This document shows, piece by piece, positions 48,716 to 60,400 of a DNA stretch of 64,000 nt. The DNA comes from Chrysomallon squamiferum (lineage: Eukaryota; Mollusca; Gastropoda; Neomphalida; Peltospiridae), in contig CM022667.1 in the NCBI GenBank assembly GCA_012295275.1, positions 20,182,410-20,246,409 on the forward strand, written 5' to 3'. Each line of letters begins with the position of its first letter. Position 1 is the first letter of the stretch. The position numbers were made by a program, and so were the translations under genes. The notes under the pieces are model-generated. The model saw only the letters and a list, made by a program, of their open reading frames with translations, was not told the origin of the DNA and made no database searches.

Positions 48716-51700
48716 AACTTCCTACCTATGTGGGTTTTGTTTACATGTTGATGTCATGAATGAGCTGTCACGTGAACATACCTGCTTGTGATACTACATC
48801 TATGCTAAATATGCACAACTCAAAACAAACTTTTTTAAATTTCCCATCCATTAATACTACTTTTTAATTTTAATACTGAACTAATTCTTTGCAATACTAA
48901 TTTTTACAACAGAAGAGTCAAACAGAAGGTTTACAGATTACCAAAGCCCAGGGTTCATTTGTGGTTTTTATCACTTTATACTCATCCTCTTCACGTAACA
49001 TTAGACAGATGAGCAGGGATTGTTTGTTTTACTGAAGAAATCTCTCTCAAACAAAACAAAAACACAACAGAATATGTAAACTGAAGGTTCAACCTGTCCA
49101 TCAAATGATGTAAGATGATGAACAAAAAATAAATTTCTCATAACATTTGACTTAAGCACACTGAGCTGTATTTAGTCCATAAATAACAAATTATCTGCAT
49201 TCATTGCAGGTTTTTATTTATTAATTTCTTCTGTTGCAAAATCCTGCCCCTACAAGAAATAAAACCTTACTAAAAAATCAAAAATAATAATTTACTTTAC
49301 TCACTCAATGCTATTGTCTGCATTTGATGCAAATATGCCGATGTATATACACAAAATAGAAATGATGACACAGGCGAGAGAGAGAGCAGCAAACTTGCTG
49401 ACAAACTTGACTCCAACAAACACAATGAGAGCCAGCAAGAGCAGAACACAGGAGCCGTAAAGTCTGTAGTTATTAAACATCTCCTCAAATATGGCTGTCT
49501 GGGGAGCAATGAATTTCTGTAAAAAACCAAAAACAATTATGGTTTTTTTATTGTGATAACATCTTATGGCAGTATTTAAAGTATCTTACAGTCTGAAACA
49601 AAAACTACTCACACACACACACATTCATATGGATTTAACTAAATATTTATTAGATACACAATGATACAATAAAACATTCAAAATAAAGACTAAATGATTC
49701 TAAAAAAAAGAATTTCAGTAACAATCAATTAAAGAATATGAATTATGCTTCAAAAATGTTTCAATATGATAGATATATATTTACTCTATGTATTTTTATT
49801 TTAAATATTCAACATATAACACAACACAGAATTTGTAGTAAACCTATCTGAGAATTTTTACAAGACATCTACCACTAAAATTTCCACCGCTCCGATGATG
49901 TACATTGCTGAGGCTACTGAAGTTCCAAGATAAAACAAAACACCAACAGCTCCTCCAAACTCAGGACCCAGCGCACGGGAAATCATGAAGTAGGAGCCAC
50001 CAGATGGCACCACTCCATTGGTTGCTATGGCACTCATTGAGATTGATGTCAACATTGTCTGCATATAGAACATGGTGATGTATAAAATTTAATATTTATC
50101 ATACATTAATACTAATTACTGAAATGAAAACAAAGCACCCAGAGGGAAACCTCTCAAAACTGAAAAATATCAAATAACAGTTGAAATAATTAACCATTTT
50201 TAAATTAATAATTAAAAAAATACAATTAAACAGGAACCATTTCTAACTTTAACCATGTTTACATCAAAAAAGGAATTATATTTACATTCTAGCAGATGAA
50301 AATGAACTTAAATATAGCTGCATCATACTCATTTTTTTTTTTTTTTTTAATGTTAATGATTCTAGAGTTTTGTGACACATGAAAGTATATTTCTTATTAA
50401 AATGTTACTGGTAAGATATTTACAGTAGAGCAGCTGATGAAGACAATGAGGAAAGATTCCAAAGCCCCTGCCATTCCAACAATCCACGTCATACGCACAA
50501 AGAGCAGAATTCCAAAAATGTTTTGTATACAGGGCAGATACACACCAAGCAGTGTACCCAGGTTGGCTTTCTGAAATGTAATGAAATGTTTAAAACATTA
50601 TTTTGTAAGTTTATATGTATAACAGATTCACTTCAGAGTGCCAGAATAGACATTTTACAATTTGCAATTAATAATTATATGTTGGCTTTCTGAAATGTAA
50701 TATTATTTGTATAATAACAACATTAAAGATACTTTTGTTAATTCTTCACATTACAAGAAAGTTATTAACCTACAGTTTAAATAACAAGTAAAAACAGTAT
50801 TTACTGATTAATGTAAAATATTACTGTTAGATATTCTGCTGTGCAATATTTTTGTACATAAAATAAATAATATTATAATTAGTTCAAAGTGAAAAAAAAA
50901 GATAAATAAAACAAATATGAAAATTTGACTTGAAGAACATGACTTTTCAGAGTTGAATGCTAAAGTTTGATACTTGTTGATATGTTTTGGGATATACTTG
51001 TTCACTCAAATTTTACAATATAAATAAACATACATGCACACTTTAAACATTTATCACAACATCAATATAATGAGCAGATTCTGAATTACAGTTTCGTGAA
51101 GCATTGTGAAAAGGGATTACAAACTCTAGAGAAAAAAAATTAAAGAAATAAAAAAGAAAGTTAAAAAAAATAAATAAATAAATATTTTATATTAGTATTG
51201 CTAAATACTATTTTTAATCAGGTGTTAGTAATACACAGTTAACAGAAACAAACAAAAAGAATGGTCAGACTGTGAAATATGTGCTGAATTTGAATCAGCA
51301 ATACTTTGTAGCAAAAAAAAATCAATAAATCATTTTCTGAAGTGTTAGGATTAAATTACATATATTTTTGAATCTCATTTATTTGATGGTCTTTTTAGTC
51401 TAAGACCAGTTCTCTCCATACAGTTATTTTTTGGATATATCAGCAGTTCACATATGTGTAATGAATTTTATTTTACATCCACTGTCATTGTGGCTACTTC
51501 AATGATAAAGGACTGACCATCCTAACATGATATTTGTGTGGTGGGTTTTACATCAACTTCTGGAAAGAAACAAAAGCTGACAAAAGACCTATTCTAAATG
51601 TTTTAGTATCACAGCTTTGAGTCGTGACAGTTTTTCACTAAATAACTAAACAGTCAAACCTATTTCTAACATTGCCATGCAATAATTATCAGAGGTTTCA

Positions 51701-54429
51701 GTGAAAACAAACAACGTATGATACAAAGTTTACTTACTTTGGACTACAAATAAAAAAAAAAAAAAAAAAAGGAAAATAAATAATATTAAAATAAATGACA
51801 TTAAAATGGAATAAAAATAAAATACACAAAAATAACAAAACCTTTTATTCAGAACTGTGAGTTGAGTTTTAAAGCCTAGGTTTTTGAAGTATCTGACACC
51901 AGTTATACAAGTTAAATTTATAATTCACATTAGTTTTTGTACATAATGCATGATGATCATCATAGGGAGAAATGAATGGCTTATTTAGGTAAATTTGTTT
52001 AACCAAATGATAAAAAGTAACTGACAATGTTAATGTTTTAATATGTTCTTGTGACAATGTGAATAATTAAATATTTTCAAGTGATTATTATATTTTATTC
52101 TGGAAATCTAATAATGATGTGTAACAGAAGAATCAGTGATACGATTATTTTCATCTTTTTTCACATTTCTTTTGAATGATATCTTACAGAGAGGGATATA
52201 TGACAAACAAATAATAATTATTAAAATGTGATAATGACAATAATTATTATAATGAAAATCATAAAGTATCTGACAAATTACTATCTAGCAGATTGTGTCA
52301 TTCAAATTACACACATGAAAATGTCAACAGTTCAAGAGAATAGAAAATAGAATCTGCACAAATCATATATAATGTTCACAATTTATTAAAAGCAAATGTT
52401 AATTTCAGAAAATAAATAAAAAACTAAAATAAACAATCACTTTTGCAAATCTTTGTTGAAGAATGCTAGGATTCAGAATCTCAGTAAAATGTCTAATTTG
52501 TTTAGGACAAATAAATTTTTTTTTTTTAGCTGTTGAAGATCACTGTAAAGCCAGACATTGAGAAATAGGTGATGATGAAATACAATGAAGATTTAAACAG
52601 GAATCAGACTGGAAATTTTCAGATTTTGTTCTTGTGTTCATTTTGGATGTCATCATATTCTAAGCCATTCTTGAACTTTCCAAATACAAAATGAGATTTT
52701 GTAACACATAATAACTAAAAAAATAAAATAAAATAAAATAAAATAAAATAAAATAAAATAATAAAAACAATAAAATTTTCAGTCTCGAAAAATAAAAATG
52801 ACAATTATAGTAATTTAAAAAAAAAATTCTTATTTAATCTCCTTGGCATACCTGATGACCTTTGCCCTTTTCAACATCATTTGGGTTTGGTGTGATTCCA
52901 GCTTGGTAGTTTGCAATGCGACTAAGAACATGGGAGATTTTTCCAGAATGTTCAAGGTCATCCTAGAAATAAATTCATAAAAATTAAAAAATTAATAAAA
53001 ACATATAAAAAAATATGTAATCCAAATTTTTAATCCTATACAAATATATAATCTATGAAGTAATATAATGTTTCATTATATATATTGGATAAAACAGGAA
53101 AGGTCTTATACATTTAGATACAAATTCACTGCAGCTGTTGATACTGTTATTTCTGGAAAAGCTGTTGAAGAATAATAATTGTGTAATTCATACTTTGATT
53201 TTTTTTTTGCAGCAACATTATTTTTTTTTATTGCTGCTATGAAAAATGAAGTAAATTCATCACTTGACTACATACATTTCTCATCATAGTTTATAACACG
53301 GCTGTTCTGGAGGATTTTTTCCAATGAACATCATCATGTCTCTTCAGAAACAGCACGTTTTTTTTATTTTACATTAAATATAATAACAGTAAAGAGACAC
53401 TTATACACTTAATACACTCTTAGCAGGTTATTACATTAAAATCAAATTTTGGAAAAATAACAGAAAAAAGAAAAGAAAAAAAAAAAAAAAAAATAAAAAA
53501 AAGAAATATAGTCAATAACAAAAGAAAAAAATGGCTGTGTAGAATTAAGAAATCTGCTGCAATCTCTTTACTAAGAGGAAATTGATTGTATTATTTTTAT
53601 TATTATTTTTTTTTTTTAAAGTGAAATTAATATGCACATTATTAACAAACAGGTATGTGAAAATAGCGCTAAATTTTGAGATAAAAAAAATTCTTTTTCT
53701 TATTAAAAAAAAAAAATTATCTCAAAATTTCATCAAATTATAAAGTGATGGAAAGCAACTGCTGTTTGATGTCAGACACATTATTTCTATCAATGAAAAA
53801 AACAAAGAGGAAAACTTGACTTGGCTGGTATCAGACAATGTTCAAAGTCACCTATGTGGTACAAGCGCTGCAGTGAAGGGCTACTGCACTGAGGTGTGTA
53901 TACTTAGCAGCAAAAATACATTAACCCAGAAACACTATCTCATAAAACTACGGAATAACACTCCCCAGATTTTACTGCAGATATCTATCTGCAAGAAAGA
54001 ATCTACATCCATGTCTTATTGTTAAAACAATACTGACTGAAATAGCAGCAGTCAGCCTTAAATAGAAACAATCACTGCAGGTTTAATCTCTTGCACACAC
54101 ACACACACGCATGCACACACGCATGCACACACACAGGCACACAAACACATACACACACACAGGCACACACAGGCACACACACACACAGGCACACACACAC
54201 ACACACAGGCACACACACAGGCACACATTTATGTATATAAACAAAATATTAAAAAGGAATAAATAGTTGATTTTTTTAAAATGATATTGGTATTTAATTA
54301 ATGCTGAAGAAATAATTGTTATAACTAATTAAAATTAAAAAATATATAAATGTGTAATTAAAAGAAATATAATTAAAAAATAATAACATTAACAAAACTG
54401 TTAACAAAGCTGTTTGGTTACAACACACA

Positions 54430-54479
<50 letters not shown>

Positions 54480-55282
54480 GGTTTCTATTTAATGCTGACT
54501 GTTGTATTTTACTGTATTTTACATGTTTAAGAGGCAAAGAATATGGTTTTGCTGAAAGTACTATAAATAAATAATTTAAAAAAAATTTACTTTAAAGAGA
54601 ATCATTTAAAATTTTATGTTAATGTAAACACTAAATTACAGTGAAATTCAATAATGATGTTAATGTAAATACTAAATTAAACTGAAATTCAATAACATAA
54701 TGACTGTTGTGACAGTGAAGGATATGGGTTGTTTTTTGAATAATTTAAGAATAATATTTATGTTACATAAAAATATATACTGATGAGAAGTTATTACAAA
54801 AACAAAATAACAAACAAACAAACAAACAAAAATATAAAAATAAAAAAAATAAAAAATAAAAATAGTAAATGTAATTATAAAGAATTTGGTTCTTAGTCTT
54901 GAATCAATGCAACAAATAAAAACAAAATTTAAATCATGTTAGTAGTAAAGCAAGATCTTAAACTTCATTAAAAAGCAACAAAAAAAAAGAAGAAAAAAGA
55001 CAAAATGTCTTAATCACAACCCCCACCCCCACTCACATTACACACCACCCCCAACCCCCACACCCACATACATATACCCACATATACTATAAATATACAC
55101 TATATACAAAGTGAAAAATTAATAACACTAAGAAATAAATCTTTGTTTTCAGTTAACAATGAAAACAAGTCAAACTGGAAAGAAAACAGCACACAGTGAG
55201 TTTTATACACTTACATTGCATGCACTTCCATATTGGTTTTTGTTTTTACGTCTGCTGGAGAAATGTTAGATTTGAAAAACAT

Positions 55283-55336
<54 letters not shown>

Positions 55337-56178
55337 TTAATTAAAAATAACAAATAATATATTATATAGAAGTTGTTTACATTACTTATACTTAAATTTT
55401 TGTTCTATTTTTTTTTTCATTTAATTTATTTATTGTATATGCTATTTTTTTTTTTTTTTTTTTTTACAGGTTATGATGTTATTCATCTGTACAGACTGGT
55501 TTAGAATAAAATATGTTCTTATTATCACACATTAAAAACTATCTGCATGATCTGCACATTCCTTTTCCTTCAAAAACAGTGACATTTACTTTATATAAAT
55601 AACAGATGCTGCTGACATTAAAGGATTGATGCAAAATATCATGCAACACGTAGCATAAAGTACCTGCACCTTATTTCATCACACACCACATATATATTTA
55701 CTTTAGAAATAATCAAAGCCGGTGTAGTTTTGTGAGAAAATAATCATCAGTACTTGATCTGTGTTTAAAGGGTTAGATAATTTGTTTTTGAATAACTACA
55801 GAAACAGAGAGAGAGAGTGAGAAAGAAATGTAATTCAAGAAGATATTGTTGATTAACGCAACTTTACTGTAAGATTAAAATTATATATATGACAGAGGAA
55901 ACGAGCTGCTGAACTGGGTATCTTTCACAGAGCAATTGGCACGAATGGGAAACAGGCATGACTAGAATAACTGTGGTGTATTAGTGGTCTATATCCTTCT
56001 AGATAACTTTATATAAAACAGCATATAACTTCAAAACTGAATGAAGAAAATTTAAAAAAAAAGAAAGACAGAATTAGATACCTTGTACAACATCTAAATT
56101 CATAAAAATAATTTTAAAATAATGAAAAAAAAAAACCCATTCTTTGTTTAATACTGAAAATATTTACATATTGACAGA

Positions 56179-56209
<31 letters not shown>

Positions 56210-57388
56210 GAATTAACTCATTTGGAAATATGTGCATCCTTTATGACTAATAATAAAATAAAAAACTATTGTTACCTCATATAACGCCATATGGTTTGAA
56301 AATGGTGAATCAGGATCTTCATTGTCAGCAAGTGGCAAATGGTCTTTGTGTGTGGCTGCATTGTCTCCTGTAATTCCAATAATACACAATAATACACAAC
56401 ATTCTAACAGAATGGCTTAATTTTAAAAAAATTGAAATTGAAATTCTCACACTTTTATATCTCAGAATTCATTTTTTTTTTTTAACTTAAAAACAAATTA
56501 AAATTCTATAAAATAATTAACGACATGATAAATGATCTTTGGTTACAAGTTAAAAAAATATAAAATATAATGAACATTTAACTGGTTTTAGCTGGTTTTA
56601 ATCATGCCTCATATCAATGAACAATATCTGTATTCATCAAAGATTTAAACAGTAAATTTATTCAAGCAATATTAACATGCACATCCAAAACCCATTATCT
56701 CTGTAGCAGTAGCCATTTTGTTATTACAGCAGATAACTGTGGAATTAGAAAACAAGATTATAAGATTGACAATCATCAGTTAGTGCTGCTTTGTGCCCAT
56801 CCTCCGCAGTAAACCTTCCGTCAGCTCACTGTTATCATTTCTTCATCATACAGTTCGGTTAAACTGCATTGTGGTTACATTTTGTTTGATTAAATGTTGT
56901 ATTTGTAATGGATACATAATTTGGAAAAGATGTAGATAAAATATACAAGCTTGACAAATATGGATAGAGATTAAAAAAGATATTTTAAAGTTAGTTTTAT
57001 AGTAATTGTATATTGACAATATTTAATGAAAAATATTAAAATTGGCTATTTATAAAATATGTTAGTAAAATAATATCAGTTAAAAGATCAGGAAAACCAC
57101 AACTGCCAGCATTATAAATTAATTTGGATGTCTTTTACCCTAGTTATATGTTATATTATTACATTTAGGTTAATAAAATAAAAGTTTGAAGTAAATCAAA
57201 ACAAATAAGTCTTGAAATATGATAGCTAAATGCTAAGTTAATATTCCTTTAATATTTTTATATTTCTTAACTCCATGTCATTCTCTGATCTGGTTGCATT
57301 TCAGTAAACATGATATTTGGTTGTTTGTGTATTTGTAATTAATAAAATTAAAGAAAGAAAAGAAGTATGAAAACAGAAATAGGAAGAC

Positions 57389-57455
<67 letters not shown>

Positions 57456-60400
57456 TAATAATAAAAGTGTTACTAGTGTTTATGCACCACTGACTCAACA
57501 TTTCTTTGAAGCTACAGAAGGCAGAATTACTTACAAATAAAATTAAAAAGTAGTAGTAGTAGTGGTAGTAGTAGTAGTAACTAGATATTAACAGAAAAAA
57601 ATCATTTTCAGTATAAACAGTTAAGTTGAAGTATGCCAAGCTTAGCACCATCTGGAACAAGATGAATTAAATTCATGTTATTTGCAAGAATTTGAAATGA
57701 TTTAAAAAAAGTTTGAACAGATTAAAAGAAGGTGGATCATTTACTATAACATTATCAGTCAGCATTCAAGAATAATAATAATAAAAAACATGTATGTTAC
57801 ATATTACACTGTCTTTTTTTCACTTATCGTTCGGATGAAGTTTTCTTGTATAAACACTGATATTACAGAAAAAAGCAAGCTGGAGCAGATAATCAAATTT
57901 ATATCTTTCTTTTAAACAATATTATTTATTCAGTTTTTCATTTAAGTACTTTTTTTTTTTTTTTCATAAAATTACAACAACATTAAGCCAGGACTGAACA
58001 TCAGAAAATAACATCAAAATAAATTAATAAATGTTGGAAAAACAATGCACACACAGAGAGACACACAGACACCCCCCACCCAAAGACACATCATTTAAGA
58101 AAACTTTTCTTAAAGTTCAAGGCGATATCCAAAAAAAAAAAAAAATATTTTCAGCAATATTTATTACTAATCAATATCATGAACTTTGAAGAAAAAAGAT
58201 AGGGAGTGATAGCCAAGAAATAACTTTCAGATAAATGTAAAAGATTAAAGGAAGTAAAAATTCTTTGGCTCCAATTTTAGATAGAAAAACATATAGCACA
58301 GACATGGAAAGACCATTTTGCAGCCAGAACTTGTCATAAATTTTATATAGAAAAATATTATTCTTTCAATTTTTGTTTTCAGTAATTTTTTATTTTGTTT
58401 TAATGCCTGGACCTAACACCAAAAAATAATGTCAAAATATAAAATAATGAATGTTGTAAAAACAGTGTACAGACACACACTCTTAAAGTTCAATGTGACA
58501 TTAAATAAGGAAAGTGAAATATAATAAATCTGCAGATTCTTTTTGATTCCCATGACAGCAAAAATGTCTCAACTGGATAAAATTATTAATTGGATTGGTT
58601 GTTTGTTAGCTTAGCAGTTACATCATACTTAAGACAGGACAAACAAACTTCTTCTGCTCTGCCAAACACTGTCAGACTGAAATCAGTTTTTTGGGGGAGC
58701 ACAGTCGCAGACAGTTTAATTATTAATGTTGTAGACAGCTGTTGTAAAAATCAGATTTGAATCAAGTGTTTGCTGGACTGAGATTACCGACATATTAACA
58801 CAAATCTGAAATGATCCTGGTAACACGACTTGACATGTGAGACTGCAGCGAAATGAAAATAGACAAAACTGTCATTTCACATTAGCCCAATCCAGACTCC
58901 GATCTCTGCACTCTGCAGCATTGATTTTTATAAGTCTAATATCCACCACAGGAAGATATATAGCAATCAATAAACATCAAAATAGATATCTTTAAATACT
59001 TATTTTTAAACGTGTACAATGTAACCATTGTTGTACAGTGGCTGCAAAATGCAGGGCTAAATGTTAAATGCAAGTATGATGTTTCTAAAATATCTTTGTT
59101 CTTGACATTTATAACCACGGTGGGTGCATTACAGACACACATACACACCCTCACTCACACCCCTACACCACAAAAAATGTGAAAGAATGTGTTAAATAAT
59201 TGGAAGTATTCCATAGTAAATTATATTAGTAGTAAGTTTAACTGATTCTAGGAAAAAAGTCACAGGAAAAAAAAGTCACAATTTTAATTAAGTTTAAGAA
59301 ACTATTAGAAATGAAAGACAGATTAAACACATTTTGTCAGAGTTTTTTGTTAATGTTCTTTGATTTTTATGTTAGTGGATTAGGCAGATGTTCCACCCAA
59401 TATCATGAAGAGATTCTGCCAATTACAAATAGATCTTTTTAGGCATTTCCACCAGAACTTTGTTTTGTGAGTTGCATGTTTGGTATACATGAACCCTTCA
59501 TAACAGAATAACTTCCATATTAAACAAACTCCTGATATTAGAGCAAACTGGAGAATATATAGTGAAACACATTTTAATCTGGGACATTTTATAAATCATT
59601 TACAATAGGAAGCCCTTAGTTTAAATATATCCTAATCAGTAAGCTAGACAAAGTCACCACTCCTGCACAATATGAAGCCCCTTTCTTTAATTTAGCCTAA
59701 TTAATAAGGCTAACAATTACCCCATGCATTCTATGATGCCACATTCAATACTCTACAAACTCATGCATTTTGTGACTTTTTTCTAAGATTTTTTTTTCCT
59801 ATTCTAAACTGTGATTTTTTCTGTCTTTTTTCTCACCACCAGTTTAACCAACTCAGAAAGCATCATTACTTTATATTCCTTTATGAAAGTAACTGACATG
59901 TTAATACTAATTTTTGTCAACTAATTTTTGGCATGGACAATTATTAAAAGATGAACATTTGGTATTTGTTTTATTATATTAAAAAAATCTATGTCTTGTA
60001 CTACTTTTACTGAATCTAACAACCACTGGATTTTAATGTACATCACAAAGAGATTTTTGATAAATGGCCTCAAGACACTGGTTAGAACTGGAAATATTTA
60101 TCAGTTTTGTCACAGTTTGATGCTTTAACTACTGAGTTGCAAACAAATGACTGTAATATGTAGTTAAAAAATTAAAAAAAACTCAAAACACAACAACATT
60201 ATTTTTAACTGCCAGTGATTTATTTGAAAACAATTTTTCAGAAAAGTAGATAAATGAAAAGAGAACTGGTCACTGCATTTTATTTGTTTATGAGTAGAGG
60301 TAATTTACCAAACTAAACTGCCAAAGCCTGTTTCAAAAAGTGAAGTGACTCTGTGAGAAGTTTGGTAGAACAAACAGGTTGCTGACGTCATGTCTCAGCT

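Larger units (their letters stand above)
45066..50570 (-). other. kcc copy B exons 4-13: twelve-helix transport core
   Basis: Residues 124-646. The TM1 Asn140-Ile141, the TM3 MYIIGAVEI Tyr and the TM6 SIPTGT motif are all present. Exon 10 starts ATGTTACAAC after AATTAG, giving [16 protein letters not shown]. Exon 8 ([14 protein letters not shown]) belongs to the outer loop and differs from copy A far more than exons 7 and 9 do. Confidence 0.92.
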
